The notes under the pieces are model-generated. The model was not told the origin of the DNA, searched no databases, and saw only the letters and a list, made by a program, of their open reading frames with translations. The position numbers and the translations under genes were made by a program. 64,000 bases of DNA from an uncultured Clostridia bacterium. Its GTDB lineage: Bacteria > Bacillota > Clostridia > Oscillospirales > Ruminococcaceae. This document shows positions 48,889 to 57,704 of this stretch, piece after piece (within the stretch, counting starts at the first letter, position 1; every line of letters begins with the position of its first letter). The DNA lies in assembly GCA_947624375.1 (NCBI GenBank), contig CANQKD010000012.1, positions 19,295 through 83,294 on the forward strand. Direction: 5' to 3'.

Positions 48889-50388
48889 ATGAACAGTAAA
48901 TTAAAAGGCGTAATTGCAGGAGGAGTTGTTCTTTGCTGCCTCGGCGCAACACTGGCGTTTCTTGAACTTACAGGCAAGCCCGATGACAGCAGCAGCTCGA
49001 GCAGTTTAGACACAAGCATTGTAGAGGAAGAAGATCTCTATCCGCTTACCACGCTTGAAAAAGAAAGCATCTCGCAGATCACCTTTTCAAACGAATACGG
49101 CGAGCTTCATATCGTGCGCAGCGGCAATTCGCAGCAGCCCGATTGGTCGGTGCAGGAGCTTGACGGCATAAAGCAAAACGGCACAGCGGTAAGCGCCTGC
49201 CTGAATGTCTGCTCCTCTCTCTCGGGTAAAGAGCTCGTTGAAGAAAACGCCTCCGATCTTGCAAAATACGGTCTGGAGGAGCCGGCGGCAACTATTACGA
49301 TATCTTCCGACAGCGCCGCGGATACCACATTTCTTATCGGCGATGAGATACCCACAGGCGACTACAGATATATAGTGCAGCAAGGCAGCCGCGCCGTCTA
49401 TACGGTAATGATAAACAACATCAACTACTTTTTGCAAAACGAGCAGTATTTCTGCGGTCTTTCGCTCGTCTATACCCCGTCAGATGACGCATGGCCTACC
49501 ATAGACCGCCTCACCATCAAGCGCAAAGACTTAGACTATGATATGGTGTTTGTCTCTATCGACCCCGACAACGCCCCGGTAGGCTTCGTGTCTACCCAGG
49601 CTATGATAAAACCCGTCTATGCAGGTCTTGATATAACCAACTCCGCCGCCGTAACGCACGGAATATGGGGGCTTACGGCATCTTCCGCAGTGGTAGTGCA
49701 CCCCACCGATGATGACTTTGCCGAGTATGGTCTGAGCGACCCGCAGTGCACCGTAATTCTTGACTGCGATACCGAAGACTATACGCTTAAAATAGGCAGC
49801 GAGGTATACGCCACCGATGAAGAGGGCAACGAAACACAGCAGGTCGCAGGCTACTATTGCTATATAAATGCCCCGGGCACAGACTGCATATATATAATAC
49901 CTGCCGAAAACTGCGCATGGGCTACAGTCGTTCCCGGCGATATAATAGGCGGTCAGATGGCGAGCAACTATATCATGGATCTTACCGGCATAACTATCGA
50001 GACCGCCGACAAGACCTATGAAGCAAAAATCAACGCCGTCGCCGAGGATAAAGACAAGGGCATTGAAGAAGTTTTTGAAGTAACTATAGACGGTCAGGAC
50101 GTTGACGAGGATCTTTATAAAAACTGGTATACCTTCTGGCTGGAATGCCCCACTACAGAAACTTATTTTGAGCCTCTCACAGGCGAGGAAACGCTGTGGT
50201 GTACCGTGACCATTTCAAGAAAAGACGGCACACAGCAGGTAGTAAAATACTATCAGACCACCGGCAGACGTATCATAGTCGAGATAGACGGAAACGTCGG
50301 CTATAAAATACCCGTAAGCTATGCCGAAACACTTATCAAAAACCTTGAGAACGTCAAAAACGGCATCGCGATAGTCGAAACATATTAA
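48889..50388 (+). CDS. DUF4340 protein of the Gld-like cluster
   Basis: 499 residues. One N-terminal membrane segment (about 7-27) with a Ser-rich linker after it, then a large, beta-rich, extracytoplasmic part with two similar sub-repeats (KYGLEEPAATITISSD and EYGLSDPQCTVILDCD). DUF4340 proteins accompany GldA-F-G ABC systems; function unknown. Confidence 0.8.
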   Translation: MNSKLKGVIAGGVVLCCLGATLAFLELTGKPDDSSSSSSLDTSIVEEEDLYPLTTLEKESISQITFSNEYGELHIVRSGNSQQPDWSVQELDGIKQNGTAVSACLNVCSSLSGKELVEENASDLAKYGLEEPAATITISSDSAADTTFLIGDEIPTGDYRYIVQQGSRAVYTVMINNINYFLQNEQYFCGLSLVYTPSDDAWPTIDRLTIKRKDLDYDMVFVSIDPDNAPVGFVSTQAMIKPVYAGLDITNSAAVTHGIWGLTASSAVVVHPTDDDFAEYGLSDPQCTVILDCDTEDYTLKIGSEVYATDEEGNETQQVAGYYCYINAPGTDCIYIIPAENCAWATVVPGDIIGGQMASNYIMDLTGITIETADKTYEAKINAVAEDKDKGIEEVFEVTIDGQDVDEDLYKNWYTFWLECPTTETYFEPLTGEETLWCTVTISRKDGTQQVVKYYQTTGRRIIVEIDGNVGYKIPVSYAETLIKNLENVKNGIAIVETY

Positions 50389-50406
50389 CGAAAGGAAGTA
50401 ATGCAA

Positions 50407-50697
50407 ATGGCACAGGAAAAGCAGGAGAAAGCTGCAAAGTTTTTCACTTATAAGGGCTATCCGCTCGTGAGAAAGGACAACGAGCTCTACTATGGCAACA
50501 TGGGTGACGAGTTTGTGGTGTGGCTGCAAATTTTAGAGACCGCTGATACAGCCGACATTAAAGCCGCAACAAAGGTCGCGCTTTATAAAATGGCAACCGA
50601 TGAAAGTATAGATATCTTCGACCGCGTGGTAAAAAGCGCAGAAAAAAACAGCCTCTACAGCGCGCTTGATATAGCGCACGCATGGCTGACCGTTTAG
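50407..50697 (+). CDS. Small conserved protein, function unknown
   Basis: 96 residues (98 if ATG at 50401 is used). AAAGGAAG lies upstream of both. Sequence is soluble and helical with no motif I recognise (FFTYKGYPLVRKDNELYYG). Immediately follows the DUF4340 gene and probably belongs to the same transcript. Confidence 0.65.
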   Translation: MAQEKQEKAAKFFTYKGYPLVRKDNELYYGNMGDEFVVWLQILETADTADIKAATKVALYKMATDESIDIFDRVVKSAEKNSLYSALDIAHAWLTV

Positions 50698-51760
50698 ATG
50701 TTAGAAGTTAGAAACGGTTTTACCTATTAGAGGTAAGAAGTTAGATGTCAGAGGTTAGAAACGGTTTTGCGACTTTTGCGCGAAGCCGTTTTCTTCTGCG
50801 GTTTAGAGTTAGAAGCAAGAGGCAAGAAGTTGTAACTTCAACGTTTGCGCATTGTATTATTTTGTGTATTATTCGCGCTTACGCGCAAGCCTGCGGAGCT
50901 GTTCAACGCTTACATTTACATATTCTAACAATCATATACCACTAAAATCCACCCTCCCATAAGCCCCTCATAAGAGTAGCTGGAAGAATATTCCGCTGTT
51001 AGAGGTTAGAAGTGAGAAGTTAGAAGTAAGAAACGTTCTTTAAAACTCTTGCGGCAGTTTTTCATACCTGCGGTTTTAATAGAAGCAAGAGGCAAGAAAT
51101 TGCTTTTTGTAGCTTTGCGCGAACTTTTCAAAATGCACATCTTGCTTCTCGGTAGAGCGCAGGCATGGTGATTTAATGCTATATGGAGAAAAATATTTCT
51201 AACTTCTAACATCTAATCTCTAACTTCTAATAGGGCAAGAGGCAAGATGTGATAAAGGCAACGTTTGCGCATTGTATTATTTTGTGTATTATTCGCGCTT
51301 ACGCGCAAGCCTGCGGAGCTGTTCAACGCTTACATTTACATATTCTAACAATCATATACCACTAAAATCCACCCTCCCATAAGCCCCTCATAAGAGTAGC
51401 TGGAAGAATATTCCGCTGTTAGAGGTTAGAAGTGAGAAGTTAGAAGTAAGAAGCTGCTTTTGATAGTTTAGTGCAAACTTTTCAAAACGCACCTCTTGCC
51501 TCTTGCTTCTCGTTATCTTGCTTCTAGCAGCTGAGCCTCTCCTTGTTGTAGCGCAACGCTTTTTTGCCGCGTTCTCTAAGAGAACGCCACGCAAAGTGAA
51601 AAGCCCACACATCTTGCTTCTTGCTTCTCGTTATCTTGCTTCTAGCAGCTGAGCCTCTCCTTGTTGTAGCGCAACGCTTTTTTGCCGCGTTCTCTAAGAG
51701 AACGCCACGCAAAATGAAAAGCCCACACATTTACGACAGTAGGCATAAAGAAGTTTTCAG
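50698..51760. repeat. Gene-free tandem and direct repeat block
   Basis: No gene. The segment 50839-51032 is repeated at 51259-51452, identical over 194 bases and offset by 420. A 118-base unit is tandemly duplicated at 51495-51612 and 51613-51730 with two or so differences; each carries the palindrome GCGTTCTC/GAGAACGC. Arrays of TTAGAAG-type heptamers are at 50697-50760, 51000-51031, 51197-51236 (reverse) and 51420-51451. Related copies are at 30.7-31.3 kb and 35.0-35.5 kb. Confidence 0.85.
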
Positions 51761-51816
51761 ACAAACATTGTAAGACAGGTACAGCAAGCTAAATAATTAC
51801 CGAAAGGGTGCTTACA

Positions 51817-52047
51817 ATGATTGATATGATTTACAACCTCCGTGTGGGAGATATTCACGCCGCAGAGTTCTCGGACGAGTTTAACAAGCTCTGCATTCCC
51901 TTTGAGGATTCTCTGAGCGAGGAACAGATTGATGTGTTCCACAAGATACTCGACTGCGTGAGCGATACTGCCGCCGATGAGATGAGGGCTGCATATAAGG
52001 TAGGCTTTAAGGACGGCATTGCATTGATGAAGGAGATTCAGGAATAA
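51817..52047 (+). CDS. Small acidic protein, function unknown
   Basis: 76 residues from ATG at 51817, with AAAGGG upstream. Predicted all-helical and acidic; no membrane segment. Resembles short conserved proteins found in Clostridia mobile regions, but I cannot name a family. Ends with its own terminator. Confidence 0.6.
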   Translation: MIDMIYNLRVGDIHAAEFSDEFNKLCIPFEDSLSEEQIDVFHKILDCVSDTAADEMRAAYKVGFKDGIALMKEIQE

Positions 52048-52060
52048 CCGCATAGATAAC

Positions 52061-52110
52061 AGGGATATGTTCTTCGATGTGAACGGCGAGGGCATATCCC
52101 TTAGTTTTTG
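52061..52110 (+). terminator. Terminator after the small acidic protein
   Basis: AGGGATATG (52061-52069) pairs with CATATCCCT (52093-52101), followed by TAGTTTTTG. Confidence 0.65.
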
Positions 52111-52177
52111 CCTGTAACAGCCAGCGTTTTTCTGATAAATTACCCAGTGGGAACATAGATTTTTTGTTCTAAAACGA

Positions 52178-52206
52178 TTGACTATTTGTGCAAATTGTGG
52201 TATAAT
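52178..52206 (+). promoter_or_regulatory. Promoter of the hsd locus
   Basis: TTGACT, spacer of 17, TATAAT: the best promoter in the accessory part. Located 50 bases before hsdM, so the five genes to 60863 can be read as one unit. Confidence 0.75.
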
Positions 52207-52255
52207 GTTAATAACTATATTTACTTGTACATTATCTTGAAAGAGGTATCTATAA

Positions 52256-53857
52256 ATGGCTAAATCAACTAAAAAGGAAGTTCAGGTTTCCCTTGAAACA
52301 GTGCTGTGGAACTGCCGTGTCGCTCTGCGTGGTATAGGCAGTACCGAGAAGAACAGAGATGCCGTTATCGGCTTGGTATTCCTGAAATTTGCAGGGGATA
52401 AGTTTGAAAAGCGTCGTGCTGAACTGATTGAGCAGTACGGTGAGATTCCTGCATTTCTTGAAAAAGTATCATTCTACAATGCGGTGAATGTGTTTTATCT
52501 GAAGGAAACTGCCCGTTGGTCTTATATCGTCAAGAACGCTTCGGCTAACGATATTGCAGTTATCATAGATCAGGCTATGGCTGACATTGAGGACAGCAAC
52601 CCTCCGCTTAAAGGTGCGCTGCCGTTGAACCTCTTTGCTACGCTCGGTGCGGACAAGTCTAAGATAAAAGACCTTATCGACAATGTTAATCAGATAAGTG
52701 AGGAGCGTTTTCAGGAAGAAGACCTTATCGGCAGAGTATATGAGTATTTTCTGCAAGTGTACGCCGCTTCGGGTACTAAGGAAGATGGTGAGTTTTATAC
52801 CCCCGCTTGCGTGGTAAAGCTGATTGCTGAGATGATAGAACCTTACAGCGGTGTAGTTTACGATCCGTGCTGTGGTTCGGGCGGTATGTTTGTCCAGTCG
52901 CTGAAATTTGTTGACCGTCATGACGGTAACAGATTAAAGGTATCTATCATCGGACAGGAAAGTAACCCCGACACTTGGCGGCTTTGTAAAATGAACCTTG
53001 CTATCCGTGGTATTTCCCATAACCTCGGTGATACCAATGCTTCTACATTTACAAACGATCTTCATAAGGATATGACCGTTGACTACATAATGGCTAATCC
53101 GCCTTTCAATCTTAAAGGGTGGAGAGCAGAAGATGCTTTGACGGACGATCCTCGTTTTATGAGAGCCGGCTACTCTGTGATGCCCCCTGTGGCTAATGCC
53201 AACTATGCGTGGATACTGCATATGCTGTCTAAGCTCGATGTAAATCACGGTGTTGCAGGTTTTCTGTTGGCGAATGGTGCGCTGAATATCGGTGATGCTG
53301 AAGGTACACTCCGCAAGGAGATTTTGGAGCGTGACCGTGTTGAAGCTATCATTGTTCTGCCCCGTGATATGTTCTACACTACGGATATTTCCGTAACGCT
53401 GTGGATCGTGAATATGAATAAGAAAGCAGGCACAGTAAACGGCAGACAGCTTCGTGACCGCACACATGAAGTGCTGTTTATGGACTTGCGCCGTTGGGAC
53501 GAGAATATAGAGGAAATCGTTATCGACAAGGGCAAAAAGAAGAAAAAGACTGTGCTGACCGATGCCCAGATAGCAAAAATCAAGGAAGTATACAGCAACT
53601 GGCAGAGTGCTGATACAAGCCTTTACTCCGATGTTTCTGAGTTCTGCAAGTCTGCGACTTTTGAGGATATTAAGGCAAAGGGCTATTCTCTCGCTCCCAG
53701 CAAGTACATTGAGTTCATAGATCACGATTTAGAGATAGACTACGAGAAAGAAATGGCTCGTATTCAGGCTGAAATGCGTGATATTATCTCTGCGGAGAAG
53801 AAGTCCCAGACAATGCTTGAAGATGCTTTCAGGGGGATTGGTTATGGCATTGACTAA
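52256..53857 (+). CDS. hsdM: Type I restriction-modification methyltransferase subunit HsdM
   Basis: 533 residues. Methylates adenine N6 in the HsdS-selected site. An N-terminal helical domain (about 1-170) precedes the Rossmann core with motif I DPCCGSGG at about 203-210 and motif IV NPPF at about 281-284. Full length. It overlaps hsdS by 14 bases. Confidence 0.95.
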   Translation: MAKSTKKEVQVSLETVLWNCRVALRGIGSTEKNRDAVIGLVFLKFAGDKFEKRRAELIEQYGEIPAFLEKVSFYNAVNVFYLKETARWSYIVKNASANDIAVIIDQAMADIEDSNPPLKGALPLNLFATLGADKSKIKDLIDNVNQISEERFQEEDLIGRVYEYFLQVYAASGTKEDGEFYTPACVVKLIAEMIEPYSGVVYDPCCGSGGMFVQSLKFVDRHDGNRLKVSIIGQESNPDTWRLCKMNLAIRGISHNLGDTNASTFTNDLHKDMTVDYIMANPPFNLKGWRAEDALTDDPRFMRAGYSVMPPVANANYAWILHMLSKLDVNHGVAGFLLANGALNIGDAEGTLRKEILERDRVEAIIVLPRDMFYTTDISVTLWIVNMNKKAGTVNGRQLRDRTHEVLFMDLRRWDENIEEIVIDKGKKKKKTVLTDAQIAKIKEVYSNWQSADTSLYSDVSEFCKSATFEDIKAKGYSLAPSKYIEFIDHDLEIDYEKEMARIQAEMRDIISAEKKSQTMLEDAFRGIGYGID

Positions 53858-54962
53858 GTATAAGCTCGGTTCTTTACTTGAATTGTTAGACGAGCGAAAT
53901 TCCGACTTGAAATATGGAATTGACGATGTAAAGGGTATTTCTATTCAAAAGGTATTTATCGAAACCAAAGCAGATATGACAGGCGTTTCATTAAAGCCGT
54001 ATATTCTTGTAAAACCTGATAGCTTTGCTTATGTAACTGTAACTTCAAGGAATGGTGAAAAAATAACAATAGCTCACAATGATACAGAAAACACCTATAT
54101 AGTATCTTCTTCGTATGTGGTGTTTAGAGTAAGCCGTCCAGACTTGCTTCTCTCTGACTTTTTGTTTATGATTTTCAACCGCCCTGAATTTGACCGCTAT
54201 TCTCGATTTAATTCTTGGGGTAGTGCGAGAGAAACATTTTCTTGGGAAGAAATGTGCGACATAGATATTGACCTTCCGTCTATTACCGTTCAGCAGAAGT
54301 ATGTGGATATTTACAACTCAATGCTTGCTAATCAGCGGTGCTATGAGCGTGGGTTGGAGGATTTGAAGCTGACAATCGATGCGATTATTGAAAAGTTTAA
54401 GAATGGTACAAACAGAATATCTCTTGGAGATTTAGTAATTGAGTCTGATGAACGAAATACCGATGATATGATACAATCGGTTAATGGAGTAAATAAAGAT
54501 AAACGCTTTATGCCCTCTGTTGCCAATGGTTCTGACCTTACAAAATATAAGCTCGTTCAGCATAATCAATTTGCTTGTAACTTAATGCACGTTGGGCGTG
54601 ATGTAGCTGTACCTGTTGCACTTAACTCAAAAGATGAACCTATAATCGTATCTCCTGCCTATATTGTTTTCAACACCAAAGATGATACGATATTACCCGA
54701 ATTTCTGCTTATGTGGCTTTCACGAACAGAAACAGATAGATATGCTTGGTTTATGTGCGACACCAATGTAAGAAGCGGTATGGAAAAAAAGCGTTTTTTT
54801 GAAATTGAGATACCTGTACCGTCTGTACAAGAGCAAAAATCCCTTATTGAAATGTATGATGCCTTATTTATCCGTAGAGAAGTATGTGAAAAGCTGAAAG
54901 CCCAGATAAAAGACCTTTGCCCTATTCTTGTTAAGGGGGCTGTGGAGGAAGGAACTAAATAA
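53844..54962 (+). CDS. hsdS: Type I restriction-modification specificity subunit HsdS
   Basis: 372 residues from ATG at 53844; the frame is open further upstream inside hsdM. Two target-recognition domains (about 1-170 and 205-350) each end in a long helix, visible as QQKYVDIYNSMLANQRCYERG and QEQKSLIEMYDALFIRREVCE. The two halves show matching order: YVVFRVS / YIVFNTK, then FDRYSRF / TDRYAWF. The target sequence cannot be predicted. Confidence 0.93.
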   Translation: MALTKYKLGSLLELLDERNSDLKYGIDDVKGISIQKVFIETKADMTGVSLKPYILVKPDSFAYVTVTSRNGEKITIAHNDTENTYIVSSSYVVFRVSRPDLLLSDFLFMIFNRPEFDRYSRFNSWGSARETFSWEEMCDIDIDLPSITVQQKYVDIYNSMLANQRCYERGLEDLKLTIDAIIEKFKNGTNRISLGDLVIESDERNTDDMIQSVNGVNKDKRFMPSVANGSDLTKYKLVQHNQFACNLMHVGRDVAVPVALNSKDEPIIVSPAYIVFNTKDDTILPEFLLMWLSRTETDRYAWFMCDTNVRSGMEKKRFFEIEIPVPSVQEQKSLIEMYDALFIRREVCEKLKAQIKDLCPILVKGAVEEGTK

Positions 54963-55879
54963 TGGAATTATATACTCAGAGACATGGTATGAGAGGCTCT
55001 AAAGAAACTACATATGAGATTTCAATGGACGCATACGCCATGATTTTAAATTGCTGTGAGAAATACTATGATAATTTAGCTTGGAAATACCCTGAGACTT
55101 GTAGGTTTTGTCATTCCAAATTGTCTCTCAATAGAGAGATTTTTGATATAGCATTAAAACATGAAATACCTAACTTATTTAGAAAAGAAGGGTGTGTAGT
55201 AGCACCTTCAAGCAGTTACAATGTATTTGATAGAAAGACAAAATATGATTCTTACGATCAGTATTCTCTTTTGGACTTAATTGAATTTATTGCATTATAT
55301 TGTAAGAATTATGAAAAGTATTACGATAATGAATGTGAACACTCATATTTGGTGTTTAATAACTTAAACACTGCATTTTTAAGTTTTAAAAAAGAAATAA
55401 ATGACATTTTTGAATTAATGGGGATTCTATATATACTAACTGACAAAAAGCAGGTTGAACGTATTATACAGAATAGTCCTATTACTAAAGAAGTAGAAAA
55501 CTCAATAAATACTATTCAAGAAAATGAAACAAAAAAACTGCTTCGTGAAGCAATTGATCTTCATAGAAGTCATTACCCAGAAGCTCCAAAAGATGCAGCA
55601 GAAAAGATATGGGATGCTTTTGAAAGGTTAAAAACATACTATACATCTTTGGATAAAAAGAAGTCTGCTGAGAAAATCGTTAATGATATGTCCAATAATG
55701 AACAACCATTTACCGACTTGTTTAACGCTGAATTTAAAGCATTGACAGACATAGGCAACAAATATCGCATACGACATCATGAAACGGATAAGATTGATAT
55801 TACCGACTACAAGCATTATGATTATTTCTTTAATCGGTGTTTATCCTTGATCGCTTTGGCAATACAATATTTGAAATAG
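54962..55879 (+). CDS. Unknown hsd-embedded protein with HEPN/Abi-like C-terminus
   Basis: 305 residues, AT-rich. Starts at the last base of the hsdS stop, so co-expressed. Residues 1-110 contain a CxxCH (CRFCH) and are unrecognised. Residues about 190-305 are helical and end with GNKYRIRHHETDK, similar to the C-terminus of abortive-infection HEPN proteins, though the standard RxxxxxH motif of HEPN RNases is not exactly matched. By position (between hsdS and hsdR) it recalls the restriction-linked genes prrC and rlo. It is followed 12 bases later by a KAP NTPase, so the two may be partners. Function is unproven. Confidence 0.55.
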   Translation: MELYTQRHGMRGSKETTYEISMDAYAMILNCCEKYYDNLAWKYPETCRFCHSKLSLNREIFDIALKHEIPNLFRKEGCVVAPSSSYNVFDRKTKYDSYDQYSLLDLIEFIALYCKNYEKYYDNECEHSYLVFNNLNTAFLSFKKEINDIFELMGILYILTDKKQVERIIQNSPITKEVENSINTIQENETKKLLREAIDLHRSHYPEAPKDAAEKIWDAFERLKTYYTSLDKKKSAEKIVNDMSNNEQPFTDLFNAEFKALTDIGNKYRIRHHETDKIDITDYKHYDYFFNRCLSLIALAIQYLK

Positions 55880-55891
55880 GAGATAACAGGT

Positions 55892-57700
55892 ATGACCTAC
55901 GACGAAATGAGCAGTTTCATTCTCAACTATCTTAAAAACGATATAACAGGCAGAGCTATCATGCTTACCGGTGAATGGGGTTCGGGAAAGAGCTATTATG
56001 TTAAGAACACCCTAAAACCTTTTCTTGAAGATAAAGGTAACGGCAAGCATAAATGTGTTATAGTGTCGCTCTATGGACTTTCTGATATTTCCGAAATCAG
56101 TAAAGCGATATATATGGAACTGCGGACTATTATCAAATCTCCTTCTACCGAAGTAGGAAATACTGCTAAAGCAGTTGGAGAAATCATAGGAAAGACAATT
56201 TTCAATGGGCTTGTAAGCAAAGTTGGTTTTGATATAGGAAGTACTAATGACAAGGTTTTTCAAGATTTATATGAATCTATTGACCTGACAGGTAAGCTCA
56301 TTGTATTAGAAGATATAGAACGTACTCAAATAGATATTATCGAACTGCTCGGTTATATCAATAATATGTGTGAAAATGACGGTGTAAAGGTTCTGCTTGT
56401 TACAAATGAGAGTGAGCTGATTACCACATATGAGAAAAGTGATGATCAAGGAAAAACAACAGAATATTATACTGATTCTGCTATGGCTTACAAACGAGCC
56501 AAAGAAAAAACAATCGGAGATACAATTTATTTTAATTGTGATTATGAGAACACTATACAGCAAATAATAGGCTCTTTCGGACTATCCTTGCAGAAATACT
56601 GCACACCGGAGTATGCCGAAGACATTCGCGTCATATTCTTTCTAATGACCTCGCACAATTTAAGAGCATTTATTTATTGTTGCCAGAAAATCAAAGAAAT
56701 TTTCATGTTCATAGAGGATAATCATATATCTGTTAAAGAAGAGATACAAAAAATATTATTCTATGGATGTGTTGCATTTACTCAACGCCAAAGCAAAGGA
56801 GCCAATCTGCAATTTGAGAGAGATGCATATCTATCGGCTAAACTTGGTTTGAACGATCAGTATCCTTTGTTTAAATTTTGCTATGATTACATTATGTACC
56901 AGATGCTATCTAAAGATGATATTAAGAAGTCAATTGCCTACTATACCGATTATCGTAAAAACGGGAAATGGAATTCCGGACGTGATAGTGATTTAAGAAC
57001 TATAAAAGAGTTCAACATAAAAACTGATGAAGAAGTAAATGAAGCTATTCGGAACTTACCCCAGAAATTAGATGCGGGTGATATACCATATTATGATTAT
57101 GGCGTTTTGTTGAATTATCTTGTTGCTATTAAATATGAAGCAGGGATTGAATTTGATATTACGCCTATCGAAAGCAGCATTATAGGGAATTTGAAAAATG
57201 CTCCCGATGAAATAAATATCGAATCTTTATTCAATTCCGGTTATGAGCTGCATAAAGAAGAAGCAATAACCTCTTTTGCCAATATCAAGCAAAGAATGAA
57301 AGACGCATTAGGTAGTTTAGATGACCTTGACTTCTCATATGATCCTGAAAAAGTGATCAATTATTATGACAAGAACATAAAGAAGCTAAAAGCAAATTTA
57401 GCTTCAAATGGATTCGCCCACAAATTAGACATTAATCGTTTGGTTGAAATGTTAAAGAACTGCTCATCGGCTCAGATAAGCAAGCTGCGCTCCTTGTTCA
57501 TGGATTTATATCGAGACCAGCACTATTCACAAATACTGGAAGATGACATATTTGCACTTAATGAAATAAGCGATAAAATTTCTGTTTTACTGCAATATGA
57601 TAAGTATGACAATATTCAAAAAATGCAGATGTTTTGGTTTAATAAGAACATAAACGACATTATTCTCACTTTTGATAGTCAAAAAACACAAGGGAAGTGA
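55892..57700 (+). CDS. KAP-family P-loop NTPase in the hsd locus
   Basis: 602 residues. Walker A is GEWGSGKS (27-34) after TGRAIMLT, Walker B is LIVLEDIER (about 136-144), and KVLLVTNESEL (about 166-176) fits a sensor strand. This matches the KAP NTPases, a family found in animal membrane proteins and bacterial defence genes. No obvious membrane segments, so it is likely soluble. AT-rich codon use distinguishes it from hsdM and hsdR. Adjacent to the HEPN/Abi-like gene on one side and hsdR (4 bases) on the other. Exact function unknown. Confidence 0.75.
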   Translation: MTYDEMSSFILNYLKNDITGRAIMLTGEWGSGKSYYVKNTLKPFLEDKGNGKHKCVIVSLYGLSDISEISKAIYMELRTIIKSPSTEVGNTAKAVGEIIGKTIFNGLVSKVGFDIGSTNDKVFQDLYESIDLTGKLIVLEDIERTQIDIIELLGYINNMCENDGVKVLLVTNESELITTYEKSDDQGKTTEYYTDSAMAYKRAKEKTIGDTIYFNCDYENTIQQIIGSFGLSLQKYCTPEYAEDIRVIFFLMTSHNLRAFIYCCQKIKEIFMFIEDNHISVKEEIQKILFYGCVAFTQRQSKGANLQFERDAYLSAKLGLNDQYPLFKFCYDYIMYQMLSKDDIKKSIAYYTDYRKNGKWNSGRDSDLRTIKEFNIKTDEEVNEAIRNLPQKLDAGDIPYYDYGVLLNYLVAIKYEAGIEFDITPIESSIIGNLKNAPDEINIESLFNSGYELHKEEAITSFANIKQRMKDALGSLDDLDFSYDPEKVINYYDKNIKKLKANLASNGFAHKLDINRLVEMLKNCSSAQISKLRSLFMDLYRDQHYSQILEDDIFALNEISDKISVLLQYDKYDNIQKMQMFWFNKNINDIILTFDSQKTQGK

Positions 57701-57704
57701 AGAA

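Noticed and set aside
50697..51451. Heptamer repeats considered as a CRISPR array
   Set aside because: Units are too short, vary in spacing and have no uniform spacers; no cas gene is present.
51388..51730. Two minus-strand frames with the same MCGLF... start in the 118-base tandem units
   Set aside because: They arise because the tandem repeat happens to be open; no ribosome binding site or family.
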